Shown: positions 34,325 through 43,447 of the stretch, piece after piece
Layout of the letters: every line of letters begins with the position of its first letter
Numbering within the stretch: position 1 is the first letter of the stretch
Made by a program: the position numbers and the translations under genes
Source of the DNA: CAVSWT01 sp963782985
GTDB taxonomy: Bacteria > Bacteroidota > Ignavibacteria > Ignavibacteriales > Ignavibacteriaceae
Length of the DNA stretch: 64,000 bases
Assembly: GCA_963782985.1 (NCBI GenBank)
Contig: CAWALU010000007.1
Location: 1-64,000 of the forward strand
Direction of reading: 5' to 3'
Notes under the pieces: model-generated
Databases searched by the model: none
The model's input: only the letters and a program-made list of their open reading frames with translations
Told to the model about the DNA's origin: nothing

Positions 34325-34930
34325 ATGAAAAGAGGGACGCTAATTGGCTGTTCCATAGGCGGCGTAATTTTAATAATAGTTGCAGCCTTAGTTATTTGGG
34401 GAATAAGCTCTTACAATCAACTTGTGCAGATAAATGAAAGTGTGAATGAGAGCTGGAGCCAGGTTGAAAATCAATATCAACGAAGAGCCGATTTAATTCC
34501 AAATCTTGTAAATACAGTTAAAGGATACGCAGATTTTGAAAGAGGCGTATTAACTGATGTTACAGAAGCGCGGGCAAAGGTTAGTCAAATGCAAGTTACG
34601 CCCGAAGTATTAAATGATCCGCAGGCGTTCCAAAAATTTGAGCAAGCGCAGGGTCAGCTTAGCGGCGCATTGTCGCGTTTATTAGTAACAGTTGAAAATT
34701 ATCCTGAGCTAAAAGCGAATGAAAATTTTCTTCAGCTTCAGGCTCAGCTTGAAGGAACAGAAAATAGAATTTCTGTGGAACGCAGAAGATTTAACCAGGT
34801 TGTTAGAGAATATAATACCACTATAAAAAGATTCCCGATGTCAATAGTAGCCGGGATAACAGGCTATGGCGAAAAGCAATATTTTAAAGCTGTTGCTGGT
34901 TCTGAAACGCCGCCTAAAGTTGAGTTTTAA
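34325..34930 (+). CDS. LemA family protein
   Basis: This 201-residue protein has one N-terminal transmembrane helix (about 8-28) and the LemA signature VNESWSQVENQYQRRADLIP followed by NLVNTVKGY. The helical bundle is complete and ends shortly after GYGEKQYFKA. LemA proteins are membrane-anchored, mostly extracytoplasmic and of unclear function. They commonly sit beside TPM-domain proteins, as here with a 1-nt overlap. A GGAGG-type ribosome site lies before the ATG. Confidence 0.93.
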   Translation: MKRGTLIGCSIGGVILIIVAALVIWGISSYNQLVQINESVNESWSQVENQYQRRADLIPNLVNTVKGYADFERGVLTDVTEARAKVSQMQVTPEVLNDPQAFQKFEQAQGQLSGALSRLLVTVENYPELKANENFLQLQAQLEGTENRISVERRRFNQVVREYNTTIKRFPMSIVAGITGYGEKQYFKAVAGSETPPKVEF

Positions 34931-35634
34931 TGAAGCTTGTTTTTTTTAGTTGTATAATTTTTATATCGGCAGCGGTTTGCCAGCCAAAAATTCCTAAACT
35001 GGATAACTGGATGACAGACTTAACGAATACATTAAAAAGTTCTCAGCTGCAAGATTTAAATGGAAGACTAAAAATTTACGAGGATTCAACAAGCAATCAA
35101 TTAGTTGGGCTAATGATTAACACGCTTGATAATTACCCGCTTGAATATTATTCCGAAGAAACCGCCACTCAAAATAAAATTGGAACTAAGAAAAATGATA
35201 ATGGCGTTTTACTATTAGTTGTAAAGGATGACCGAAAAGTTAGAATAGAAGTCGGTTATGGTTTAGAAGGCGCATTGCCCGATGCTTTATCAAGTTCAAT
35301 AATTAGAAACGTAATCGTTCCCGAATTTAGGAATAATAATTATTATGCTGGAATTAGCGAAGGCGTAAACGCAATAATAAAAACAATAGCGGGAGAGTAT
35401 AAAGAAGTAAAAAAAGATTCCAATAAAAAACCCTTTGGCGGTTCATTTGTAATTTTATTATTTGTATTATTTTTTATTATGTCGATGATTAGACGAAAAG
35501 GAAGAGGTGGAAGGGGGGGTTTTACTTATTACGGCGGTGGATTTGGGGGTCGTGGCGGAAGCGGCTTTGGCGGAGGGGGTTTTGGCGGAGGAGGCGGTTC
35601 TTTTGGGGGCGGCGGCGCAAGCGGTGGATGGTAA
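34930..35634 (+). CDS. TPM-domain (YgcG family) membrane protein
   Basis: The 234 residues have a signal peptide and a TPM (repair_PSII) domain at about 25-150, including GVLLLVVKDDRKVRIEVGYG and LEGALPDALSS. One transmembrane helix (about 172-187) is followed by an Arg/Gly- then Gly/Phe-rich tail ending GGGGASGGW. TPM proteins paired with LemA are widespread and membrane-bound, with unclear function. The start codon overlaps the LemA stop (TAATG), which supports coupled translation. Confidence 0.9.
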   Translation: MKLVFFSCIIFISAAVCQPKIPKLDNWMTDLTNTLKSSQLQDLNGRLKIYEDSTSNQLVGLMINTLDNYPLEYYSEETATQNKIGTKKNDNGVLLLVVKDDRKVRIEVGYGLEGALPDALSSSIIRNVIVPEFRNNNYYAGISEGVNAIIKTIAGEYKEVKKDSNKKPFGGSFVILLFVLFFIMSMIRRKGRGGRGGFTYYGGGFGGRGGSGFGGGGFGGGGGSFGGGGASGGW

Positions 35635-35725
35635 AATTTGTCATCTTAATTTCATTGAAGTTATAATTCTAATTTTGTAAAATTGATTTTAAAATTCCAA
35701 CAATTTTTTTTGAGGAGATGTTCTA

Positions 35726-36058
35726 ATGGCAATAATGATAACTGAAGAATGTATTAATTGCGGCGCCTGTGAACCTGAATGCCCAAACACGGCAATATAT
35801 GAAGGCGGCGCAGAATGGGAATTGCAAGGAAAGGTTTTTGCAGAAAATGATGCATCGCCAATGGGAGCTACCCAATTTTTTTCTAATGAACTTTTTTACA
35901 TTGTTCCCGATAAATGCACCGAATGCGTCGGATTTCATGACGAACCTCAGTGTGCCGCTGTTTGTCCCGTTGATTGCTGCATCCCCGATCCTAATCATGT
36001 TGAAGATAAAGAGACCTTGCTAAAACGAAAAGAATATTTAGATGGAATTGGCAGGTAA
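35726..36058 (+). CDS. 2[4Fe-4S] ferredoxin, YfhL-like, copy 1
   Basis: The 110-residue ferredoxin has two cluster motifs: CINCGACEPECPN near the start and CTECVGFHDEPQCAAVCPVDCC. The second has the longer loop between cysteines typical of YfhL/Allochromatium-type ferredoxins. A charged C-terminal extension (to about 110) is absent from the copy 285 nt downstream. It carries electrons between redox enzymes whose identity is not shown here. A GGAG site precedes the ATG. Confidence 0.92.
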   Translation: MAIMITEECINCGACEPECPNTAIYEGGAEWELQGKVFAENDASPMGATQFFSNELFYIVPDKCTECVGFHDEPQCAAVCPVDCCIPDPNHVEDKETLLKRKEYLDGIGR

Positions 36059-36229
36059 ATTTAGCGGCGCTGTTGAATTATGCGACAGTTATCTAATCTC
36101 ATAGTTACTCAAACCTTCAAACTCAAAAAAGAGAAAACCCCTATCAAAATTCCCACGATTGAAAATGAGACACTCGTTTAAGATTTAATTATCTTCTTAA
36201 TTTCACCTAAAATCGAAAAAATTTAACGT

Positions 36230-36251
36230 CAGCGTGTTTAATCTCACGCTG
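36230..36251. other. Hairpin between the two ferredoxin genes
   Basis: CAGCGTG-8 nt-CACGCTG can form a 7-bp stem. It has no T-run on the plus strand. It may attenuate read-through between the two ferredoxin genes or mark a degenerate repeat. Confidence 0.4.
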
Positions 36252-36343
36252 GCATAAAATTCGTAATAATATTTCTGTAATTAAAAATGTAAATTATTCA
36301 TATAATTATTATATCCCTAACTGATTTATAGGAGACCAATAAA

Positions 36344-36616
36344 ATGGCATTAACGATAACTGACGAATGTATAAACTGTGGAGCTTGTGAACCTGAATGC
36401 CCCAATAGTGCAATTTATGAAGGCGGACATGATTGGGAATTAGACGGCAAAACTTACGGTGAAAATGACCCTTCGCCTTCCGATAAAACTGGATTTTATT
36501 CAAACGATTTTTTCTATATAGTTCCTGATAAATGTGTTGAATGTGAAGGCACACATGATGCGCCTCAATGCGCTGAAGTTTGTCCTGTAGATTGCTGTAT
36601 TGTAGTTCCTGCCTAA
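36344..36616 (+). CDS. 2[4Fe-4S] ferredoxin, YfhL-like, copy 2
   Basis: The 90-residue ferredoxin resembles the preceding gene over nearly its whole length. Its motifs are CINCGACEPECPN and CVECEGTHDAPQCAEVCPVDCC. It ends shortly after the last cysteines and lacks the C-terminal extension of copy 1. The gene has its own leader of 285 nt and ribosome site, so separate regulation is possible. A strong terminator follows. Confidence 0.92.
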   Translation: MALTITDECINCGACEPECPNSAIYEGGHDWELDGKTYGENDPSPSDKTGFYSNDFFYIVPDKCVECEGTHDAPQCAEVCPVDCCIVVPA

Positions 36617-36702
36617 TTTAATTTTTATGATAAGGGATAGAATAAGAAGGGATATAAGGGAATAATTGCTGGGGGTAAATGGATTGACACAAAAAGGGAG
36701 CT

Positions 36703-36732
36703 AAAAGGGCATCACATATGTGATGCCCTTTT
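36703..36732 (+). terminator. Intrinsic terminator after ferredoxin 2
   Basis: A 30-nt perfect inverted repeat (arms AAAAGGGCATCACAT and ATGTGATGCCCTTTT) is followed by TAGTTTT. It lies 86 nt after the ferredoxin stop. Its symmetry lets it act on both strands. Confidence 0.8.
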
Positions 36733-36851
36733 TAGTTTTAAATCACCATCCTTGGAGTACTTTTGTATTTGAAATCGTCTAAACAAATATTAAGTTATTA
36801 GCATAGAATAATACAGAAAAACTTTAGTGATTTTTTAGAAAGGATATTTTT

Positions 36852-37562
36852 ATGCTTACAACAGGTGCTTATGAAAAAGCAAAATTATATGTCCAATCTC
36901 AGGAAAAAAAGGCTGGGAGTAACAAAATAAAACATGGTGTTTGCATTACTATTTCTCGCGAAAGTGGAGCTGGAGCCGATAAAGTAAGCCAACACCTTTC
37001 AGAATTATTTAGAGAAAGACAGACGATAGATACTCCTGATTGGACCGTATTTGACAAGAATATAATAGAAAAAATGCTGGATGATAATAAGTTACCTAAA
37101 AGATTGGGCAAAATATTAGAAGAAGATAAGATTTCTGTCGTAAGTTCGCTCATGAGTGAATGGTTAAGTGGTAATCCGCCGGTATGGAATCTAATTCATA
37201 AAACAACTCATACTATACTTCAATTAGCAATAAATGGAAACGTGATTATAATTGGACGAGGAGCAAATATCATTACCCGAAAACTCCAAAATGTATTTCA
37301 TGTAAGATTAGTATCCACATTGGAATTCAGAATAAATCATATAATGGAATTATATAATCTTAATTCCAAAGTAGCCTTGGAATATTTAAAACGGGAAGAT
37401 TCTTCAAGGGAAAAATATTTGTTAACCGCGTTTGGTAAAAATATAGAAGACAATTTATTTTATGATTTAATAATAAATACAAAAAGTTTTGGATTTAAGA
37501 ATACTGCGGAAATTATTGAAAATGCTGTTATTAATAAATTCCCGGCTTTTTTTGTGGAGTAG
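36852..37562 (+). CDS. Cytidylate kinase-like family protein
   Basis: This 236-residue P-loop protein has a modified nucleotide loop ITISRESGAGADKVSQHLS (about 35-53), DKNIIEKM and IIIGRGANIITRKL. The layout is of the cytidylate kinase-like family (AAA_26), not true Cmk. HVRLVSTLEFRINHIM then SSREKYLLTAF provide lid-like basic residues. Substrate and role are unknown for the family. The gene is preceded by a clear terminator and stands alone. Confidence 0.8.
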   Translation: MLTTGAYEKAKLYVQSQEKKAGSNKIKHGVCITISRESGAGADKVSQHLSELFRERQTIDTPDWTVFDKNIIEKMLDDNKLPKRLGKILEEDKISVVSSLMSEWLSGNPPVWNLIHKTTHTILQLAINGNVIIIGRGANIITRKLQNVFHVRLVSTLEFRINHIMELYNLNSKVALEYLKREDSSREKYLLTAFGKNIEDNLFYDLIINTKSFGFKNTAEIIENAVINKFPAFFVE

Positions 37563-37616
37563 GCAGGATAGAACTATAAAAAAAAGATGATAGAATAAAA
37601 TTATTTAACTATGGGA

Positions 37617-38009
37617 TTAATTTTTTTGCTGATTTATTAATTTTAATTGCAAGTCCACATAAGCCAAAACATGTTGTGCTGCGTATTGGGAATCATCTTT
37701 TGCGCTATTGAAATTTCTTATCCAATACATTGCACCCAACATTTTAAGATTTAGCGTTTTAAGTTCAGATGTTTGTTTTTCGTCTAGTAAATTCAAATAT
37801 TCCTTATTAGAACTATCAAAAATTTCATTCGACTTCAAAGCAGACGAAATATAACTTCTCTCTAAAAACTTAAATGCCTTACTAACAGTGGTTTCATAAT
37901 TTCCTAAATTAAAATCTTCACGAATTTTTTCCAACAAATCAGGTCGGGAAATAATATTATCAATTTTTTGAGCTTGCCTTGAAGATTGTAAAAAATTATT
38001 ATTTGGCAT
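37617..38009 (-). CDS. Hypothetical helical protein, 130 residues
   Basis: I do not recognise this gene. The product is hydrophilic and mostly helical, with an N-terminal RPDLLEKIREDFNLGNYETT segment and later LGAMYWIRNFNSAKDD. The former faintly recalls small proteins that hold a helical scaffold for Abi-type domains. No signal peptide or membrane segment is present. It lies between convergent and divergent neighbours, so it is probably monocistronic. Confidence 0.55.
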   Translation of the reverse strand: MPNNNFLQSSRQAQKIDNIISRPDLLEKIREDFNLGNYETTVSKAFKFLERSYISSALKSNEIFDSSNKEYLNLLDEKQTSELKTLNLKMLGAMYWIRNFNSAKDDSQYAAQHVLAYVDLQLKLINQQKN

Positions 38010-38142
38010 ATAATTCCTTATTTTTTAGCGAAGTTTCTATTTTTTGATTAATTTTATCGGAATTAGTAAATACTTATCTTATTGTAACTATTTACTGGTC
38101 ATCTAAATATGTACAAATTTTATTCCACTTAATCGGTAAAGT

Positions 38143-38988
38143 ATGAAAGTTGGAAAATATAAACTTCAAATTGTAAATTCGGGAAGTTTTGCTTTGGACG
38201 GCGGCGCCATGTTTGGAATTATTCCCAAGCCTTTATGGGAAAAAACCAATCCAGCCGACGAAAAAAATAGAATCCCTCTGGTAACAAGAAATTTACTTCT
38301 CATTTCAGAAAATAGAAAAATTTTAGTTGATACCGGAATGGGAAATAAATGGGATGTGAGGTCTGAAGAAATTTATCAAATCAATCAATCAGAAAATTCT
38401 TTAACTCAAGCTTTAGCTAATTTAGGTTTACTACCGCAAGATATTTCCGATGTAATATTAACGCATCTACATTTTGACCATGCGGGAGGAGCGGTGAATC
38501 ATTATAACGGAAAATTTATTCCGGCATTTCCAAACGCAAAATATTATGTTCAAAAAAGGAATTACGAGTGGGCTGTTTCGCCTTCGGAAAGAGATGCAGG
38601 CAGCTATATTAAAAAGAATTTCATTCCCTTAATGGATGCCGGCGTATTAAATTTAATAGATGGAGAAACTTTTTTTGATGATGAAATAGAACTTATTTTA
38701 GTTAATGGTCATACTTTTGCGCAGCAGATTTTAAAAATTTCTGATTCTGCAAATACTATTTTGTACTGCGGTGATTTATTCCCAACTTCTTCCCACGTCA
38801 GTTTGCCCTACGTTATGGGTTATGATCTTCAGCCTTTAATGACAGTTGCGGAAAAGAAAAAAATATTGCCCAAAGCCGTTAATGAAAATTGGAAATTATT
38901 TTTAGAACACGATCCTTATAATGATCTAATCACCGTAAAAAAAACTGATAAAGGTTTTGATACTGATGAAAAATTTAAATCTTTTTGA
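38143..38988 (+). CDS. MBL-fold metallo-hydrolase
   Basis: The 281-residue protein carries the metallo-beta-lactamase motif THLHFDHAGG (about 107-116). Further metal ligands are in VNGHTFAQQ and YCGDLFPTSSH, and a final histidine lies in FLEHDP. It resembles the lactonase/quorum-quenching-like branch, but the substrate is not evident. It has no signal peptide. The stop overlaps the start of the Rieske protein gene by 23 nt, implying co-translation and possibly a shared pathway. Confidence 0.88.
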   Translation: MKVGKYKLQIVNSGSFALDGGAMFGIIPKPLWEKTNPADEKNRIPLVTRNLLLISENRKILVDTGMGNKWDVRSEEIYQINQSENSLTQALANLGLLPQDISDVILTHLHFDHAGGAVNHYNGKFIPAFPNAKYYVQKRNYEWAVSPSERDAGSYIKKNFIPLMDAGVLNLIDGETFFDDEIELILVNGHTFAQQILKISDSANTILYCGDLFPTSSHVSLPYVMGYDLQPLMTVAEKKKILPKAVNENWKLFLEHDPYNDLITVKKTDKGFDTDEKFKSF

Positions 38989-39325
38989 TGACTTGGTTTC
39001 TGATGGATTTAAAAGAGCTTGCAAATTAAATGAACTCAAAAATAAAATTGGCAAGAAATTTTTAATAGACGATGAGCAAGTTGCAATTTTTAAGATTGAT
39101 GATGAAGTATTCGCGTTAAGTAATGTCTGCCCTCACCAGCGCTCGCCGCTAATTTATGACGGATTTATTGAAGATGATTGTGTTGTTTGCCCTGCGCATG
39201 GCTGGATGTTTAATTTAAGAACTGGAAAAACGCAGTTGGGATCAAAAGGCTTAGATAACTACGAAACAAAAATTATTAATGATGATGTTTATGTTAAAGT
39301 GATAAAGAAAAATTTTAAATGGTAA
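38966..39325 (+). CDS. Rieske [2Fe-2S] domain protein
   Basis: From ATG 38966 the protein has 119 residues. It holds the Rieske cluster motifs CPHQRSPL and CPAHGWMFNLRTG. It is of the small NirD/biphenyl-ferredoxin-like soluble type, an electron carrier or small oxidoreductase subunit. An in-frame TTG at 38957 adds only three residues and is less likely. The gene starts inside the MBL gene and precedes queG by 7 nt, so the three genes are probably one operon. Confidence 0.88.
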   Translation: MKNLNLFDDLVSDGFKRACKLNELKNKIGKKFLIDDEQVAIFKIDDEVFALSNVCPHQRSPLIYDGFIEDDCVVCPAHGWMFNLRTGKTQLGSKGLDNYETKIINDDVYVKVIKKNFKW

Positions 39326-39332
39326 ACAGCAA

Positions 39333-40262
39333 ATGAATTTGACAAATGAAATTGTAATTGAAATAGCTAATGATTTAAAATTTGATCTCGTAGGTTTTGC
39401 AAGAGTTGAAGAGCTAACTAAAGAAAGTATAAAGCTGAATGAATGGATTTCGTTGGGATACAACGCTGATATGCATTATATGTCCCGAAATTTTGATAAA
39501 AGAAAAAACATAAAAAGTATTTTAAGCTCCGCCGAAACCGTTATTTCGCTTGGACTAAATTATTATACGAATGAAACGTACTCCAACAAAAAAACTAACG
39601 GCAAAATTTCCCGCTATGCCTGGGGAAAAGATTATCATCTAATAATTTGGGATAAACTAAAAAGCTTTATAAAAAAATTGCAAGCGATCGATTCTGAATT
39701 TGAAGCCATATCGTATGTCGATACAGGACCAGTTATGGATAAAGCCTGGGCCGTAAGGTCAGGTTTGGGCTGGCTCGGTAAACATACGAATGTAATCAAT
39801 AAAGAAATCGGCAGCTGGTTTTTTATCGCCAATATTTTTAGCAATCGTAAATTTAATTACTCAACTTCTATTGAAGATTTTTGCGGCTCCTGCACTGCCT
39901 GTTTGGACGCTTGCCCCACAAATGCTATTGTTAAACCGTATGTTGTTGATGCAAATAAATGTATATCATATTTAACAATAGAAAATAAAAATGAAATTAC
40001 TAAAGAGTTTAAAGGTGAATTTGATAATTGGATTTTTGGATGCGATATATGTCAGGATGTTTGTCCCTGGAATAATAAATTTTCCCAACAAACTTTTGAA
40101 CACGATTTCTCCCCTCAAAATGAAAATAAAGAAATAGATTTAAATGAAATTATAAATATGAATCAAGAAGATTTCAGTAAACGATTTAAAGATAGCCCGG
40201 TTAAAAGAACAAAATTAAAAGGGCTTAAAAGAAACGCTGCGTTTATTCTTGAAGAAAATTAA
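39333..40262 (+). CDS. queG: Epoxyqueuosine reductase QueG
   Basis: The 309-residue QueG catalyses the last step of queuosine formation in tRNA, using cobalamin and two [4Fe-4S] clusters. The cluster motifs CGSCTACLDACPTNAI (about 188-203) and CDICQDVCPWN (about 232-242) are clear. The N-terminal domain contains YVDTGPVMDKAWAVRSGLGW, the cobalamin-binding region. The C-terminal HEAT extension of longer homologues is absent, as in many bacteria. No other queuosine gene is in the window. Confidence 0.94.
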   Translation: MNLTNEIVIEIANDLKFDLVGFARVEELTKESIKLNEWISLGYNADMHYMSRNFDKRKNIKSILSSAETVISLGLNYYTNETYSNKKTNGKISRYAWGKDYHLIIWDKLKSFIKKLQAIDSEFEAISYVDTGPVMDKAWAVRSGLGWLGKHTNVINKEIGSWFFIANIFSNRKFNYSTSIEDFCGSCTACLDACPTNAIVKPYVVDANKCISYLTIENKNEITKEFKGEFDNWIFGCDICQDVCPWNNKFSQQTFEHDFSPQNENKEIDLNEIINMNQEDFSKRFKDSPVKRTKLKGLKRNAAFILEEN

Positions 40263-40355
40263 AGTGAAACTTTTCTAACAAAAAAGTATCTAACGTTTTA
40301 GAATTAAATTATTAATTTAGAGTTTTTCTTACTCAAAATATTGATTGGAGCGTAA

Positions 40356-41309
40356 ATGTCGGAACAAAATAAAAATCATCATAAAATAATAATTATTGGA
40401 TCTGGTCCCGCAGGCTTTACAGCGGCATTATATACCGGACGCGCTAATTTAGAGCCGGTTATTTTTGAAGGAATGCAGCCGGGCGGACAATTAACTATCA
40501 CCACTGAAGTGGAAAATTATCCCGGCTTTGAACATGGAATACAAGGTCCAATGTTAATGGACGTAATGCGCAAACAAGCGCATAGATTCGGAGCTAAATC
40601 AATTTATAAAGAAGTTGTTGAAGTTGATTTTTCAAAAAGACCGTTCACAATAAAAACTTACGATGAGACGCACACGGCAGATGCTATAATTATTGCCACC
40701 GGCGCTTCCGCCAAATTGCTGGGAATTGAAAGCGAAAGCAAATATATGGGTTACGGTGTTTCCGCCTGTGCAACTTGCGATGGATTCTTTTTTAAAAATC
40801 AAAAAGTAATTGTTGTCGGCGGCGGCGATACTGCAATGGAAGAAGCAAACTTTCTAACTAAGTTCGCCTCTGAAGTTTCAATAGTTCATAGACGTGATGA
40901 GTTTAAAGCTTCCAAAATTATGTTGGATCGGGCGAAGAAAAATCCTAAAATAAAATTTGTTACCAACAAAGTTGTAAAAGAAGTATTGGGCAGAGAAGAA
41001 AACGGCAGAAAAATTATGACCGGTTTAATTTTGCAGGACACAATTGATAACACAACTCAGGAAATTCAAGCTGATGGTTTGTTTATCGGAATTGGACATA
41101 AACCCAACACTGATTTATTTAAAGATTTTTTAGATACGGATGAAACCGGCTATTTAAAAGTTAAACCGGGAACTTCATTTACAAAAATAGAAGGCGTGTT
41201 TGCCGCAGGCGATGTGGCTGATAAAATTTATCGTCAAGCTGTTACCGCCGCAGGCTCGGGCTGTATGGCTGCTATTGATGCTGAAAGGTGGCTGCTGGAA
41301 CAAGAGTGA
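40356..41309 (+). CDS. trxB: Thioredoxin reductase
   Basis: The 317-residue flavoprotein has an N-terminal FAD motif IIGSGPAGFTAALY, the redox pair in SACATCDGFF (Cys about 141 and 144) and the NADPH motif VVGGGDTAMEEA. The FAD-binding GVFAAGDVAD lies near the end. It reduces thioredoxin with NADPH. No thioredoxin gene is adjacent. A strong terminator follows 8 nt after the stop. Confidence 0.95.
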   Translation: MSEQNKNHHKIIIIGSGPAGFTAALYTGRANLEPVIFEGMQPGGQLTITTEVENYPGFEHGIQGPMLMDVMRKQAHRFGAKSIYKEVVEVDFSKRPFTIKTYDETHTADAIIIATGASAKLLGIESESKYMGYGVSACATCDGFFFKNQKVIVVGGGDTAMEEANFLTKFASEVSIVHRRDEFKASKIMLDRAKKNPKIKFVTNKVVKEVLGREENGRKIMTGLILQDTIDNTTQEIQADGLFIGIGHKPNTDLFKDFLDTDETGYLKVKPGTSFTKIEGVFAAGDVADKIYRQAVTAAGSGCMAAIDAERWLLEQE

Positions 41310-41317
41310 TTTTTTTT

Positions 41318-41342
41318 AAATGCCTCCTAAATGGAGGCATTT
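41318..41342. terminator. Bidirectional terminator after trxB
   Basis: A 10-bp stem AAATGCCTCC/GGAGGCATTT with a 5-nt loop is followed by TTTATTTT on the plus strand. A-rich sequence before it serves the converging gene at 41349. The short spacing to both stops supports use in both directions. Confidence 0.85.
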
Positions 41343-41348
41343 TTATTT

Positions 41349-41696
41349 TCAAATTTTTTCTGCCTTCTTTACGGAATATCTATTTGCCACTATAAACCCA
41401 ATTCCGGTAAATACAAATAATAGAAATGGCACCCAATAATCTTTGTCTAAAGTATCCTGAAGTATTAATCCTAAGCCTAAGCCTATCCCAAATCCCAATA
41501 CAATAATTCCAATTTTAATCAAGCGATTTGGGTCTCTCTTGTTTTCAAAAAATTCCTTTATTGAATGGGCATCCAATCCTTTTTCTATTAGCATTTGCCT
41601 TTCTCGCGATCTAAAATAATAGAATGTAACTATTATTAATCCGACAACTAGAATAAAAATTATGGGTATAAATACTCCAATTAACTCTGTTTTCAT
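41349..41696 (-). CDS. DUF6249-like membrane protein
   Basis: This 115-residue protein has three predicted membrane segments at about 8-28, 62-80 and 88-105. A basic and acidic middle part (RSRERQMLIEKGLDAH) lies between the first two. The layout is that of the DUF6249 group often found beside ECF sigma factor genes. Here the ECF sigma and anti-sigma pair is transcribed divergently just upstream. Function unknown. Confidence 0.7.
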   Translation of the reverse strand: MKTELIGVFIPIIFILVVGLIIVTFYYFRSRERQMLIEKGLDAHSIKEFFENKRDPNRLIKIGIIVLGFGIGLGLGLILQDTLDKDYWVPFLLFVFTGIGFIVANRYSVKKAEKI

Positions 41697-41863
41697 TTTT
41701 TAATTCCTTTAATTTTGTTTCTATAGCTTATGACTATGGTTGCCGCAGATAGGTTACACAATCAATAAATTGATTTTAATAAATCTCAAAAGTATTTTTC
41801 GGCGTAAGTTAAACGCGCTTCCATATTGTAACCTTTGATTTAAATAGTAAGTCTAAAAAGAAG

Positions 41864-42430
41864 ATGAAAAATTTAACGGACTTGGAAATAATTGAATCCA
41901 TTGTTAGAGGGAATCATTCGGATTTTTCACTTCTGATTGACCGTTATAAAAATAAAGCATTCTCTCTTTTAAAAAGGATGCTTAAAAATGAAATGGAAGC
42001 CGAAGAAGTTTTGCAAGATTGTTTTCTAAAAACTTTTAACAATTTAAAAAGTTTTAAAGGCGATTCTAAATTTTCGACCTGGTTTTATAGAATAGTTTAT
42101 AACACTGCTTTATCTAGAATTTCAATTCAAAAAAGAAAAATTACGAATGAGATGACTTCAATTGAAGATCATTTAAATTTATTTGATGAGTCGGAGTTTA
42201 AACTTTTGGAGCAGAAAGATATTTCAATCTTCATAAATAAAATAATTGAAAAACTTCCTGAAAAATACGCCGCTGTAATTTCTATGTTTTATCTTAATGA
42301 AATGTCTTGCGAAGAGATTGGCGAAATTATGCAAATTTCTGTAGCAAATGTAAAAGTAATTCTGCATCGATCGCGTAATGCGCTTAGAGATATTGTTGCA
42401 AAAAATAATTACCTGGAGGAATTATTATGA
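41864..42430 (+). CDS. ECF RNA polymerase sigma factor
   Basis: The 188-residue sigma factor has region 2 (EAEEVLQDCFLKTFNNLKSF and FSTWFYRIVYNTALSRI). Region 4 (LPEKYAAVISMFYLNEMSCE then EIGEIMQISVANVKVILHRS) follows. It overlaps the next ORF by 4 nt (ATGA), the usual sigma/anti-sigma layout. The regulon is not predicted. Confidence 0.92.
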   Translation: MKNLTDLEIIESIVRGNHSDFSLLIDRYKNKAFSLLKRMLKNEMEAEEVLQDCFLKTFNNLKSFKGDSKFSTWFYRIVYNTALSRISIQKRKITNEMTSIEDHLNLFDESEFKLLEQKDISIFINKIIEKLPEKYAAVISMFYLNEMSCEEIGEIMQISVANVKVILHRSRNALRDIVAKNNYLEELL

Positions 42431-42951
42431 TTAAACTGACGGATGAAATTTTAAATAAATTTATTGACGGCGATTTGAATGAAAAAATATATTTAGACGT
42501 ACAAAAACAGTTAAACAATTCTCCCGAAGATTTTAGGAAATTTAAGGAGCTTAAAAAAATTCATTTGGAATTAATGAGAATAAAAGAAGACGAAATTAGC
42601 GTCGGCTTTACTGAAAAAGTTATGGAAAAAGTAAGAAGAAAAGCAAAAGCAAAACAGTTAGATAAATATTTTATTTTTTCCATTTCCACTTTTATTATGC
42701 TCATAATTTTTGTTTTAGTTGGAATTATGCTGTCGCAAATTATTAATATTTCGGGGGCTTCTACAGCAGTTTCTGTGGGAGATCATATAGCAAATTACGC
42801 TTCACGGTTCTCTTCAATTTTGTATAATATTTTTGATGCAAAAAGTATTTCTATTTTTGGTATGGTGATTTCACTCGGATTGGTTATCAGCGTTTTTGCA
42901 ATTTATGATAGTCATAAAAAAGCGAAGGATAGTTTAAGCAAGCTGCATTAA
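42427..42951 (+). CDS. Membrane anti-sigma-like protein
   Basis: The 174-residue protein has an N-terminal soluble domain (LNKFIDGDLNEKIYLDVQK) like anti-sigma ASD domains. Membrane segments lie at about 78-101 and 137-156. Translational coupling to the sigma gene supports an anti-sigma role. No zinc-binding HxxxCxxC is visible, so it is not a ZAS-type factor. The end converges tail to tail with the DoxX gene, overlapping it by 4 nt. Confidence 0.7.
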   Translation: MIKLTDEILNKFIDGDLNEKIYLDVQKQLNNSPEDFRKFKELKKIHLELMRIKEDEISVGFTEKVMEKVRRKAKAKQLDKYFIFSISTFIMLIIFVLVGIMLSQIINISGASTAVSVGDHIANYASRFSSILYNIFDAKSISIFGMVISLGLVISVFAIYDSHKKAKDSLSKLH

Positions 42952-43334
42952 AGTTTTAACTTTTTCTTTATTGGCTTTGTGTACCAGTAAGCCCACCCAA
43001 TTAAAATAAATTGTACCGGTAATCTTAACCACAAAACAATTGAACTTGTTTCAGGATAACTTTCAGGATTTATCGCCATGTTTATATTTGCCGGGAAAAT
43101 AAATATTAACAAAATTATTAATCCCCACGCGGCATATTTGGTAAATTTTGGCGGAAGAATTAATAAGCCTAATAGTATTTCAAAAAACCCGCTTACGTAA
43201 ACGAGTAATAAATGTAATGGCAAAAATGAAGGCACAATCTTTAAATAAAAATCAGTATTTATAAAATGATTTGCCCCTGCAATTATATAAAGCAATGCCA
43301 TTATATATTTTAGAATAGATTTAAGACTTGTCAT
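42948..43334 (-). CDS. DoxX family membrane protein
   Basis: This 128-residue protein has four hydrophobic helices. The motif YIIAGANHFINTDFYLKIVP is near the start and FEILLGLLILP follows, as in DoxX/DUF417-type proteins. Members are small membrane proteins linked to quinone or thiosulfate metabolism in a few cases, otherwise uncharacterised. The gene ends 4 nt inside the anti-sigma gene on the other strand. Confidence 0.75.
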   Translation of the reverse strand: MTSLKSILKYIMALLYIIAGANHFINTDFYLKIVPSFLPLHLLLVYVSGFFEILLGLLILPPKFTKYAAWGLIILLIFIFPANINMAINPESYPETSSIVLWLRLPVQFILIGWAYWYTKPIKKKLKL

Positions 43335-43447
43335 AAAAAATTTTGCTTTGTTTGAAAGCCAAAAAATATCCGGAATAATTCTGTTTTAATATTGTAACGT
43401 TTATTTTAGGCTTCACAATTAAAATTATTTAAACTTACAAAAGAAAA

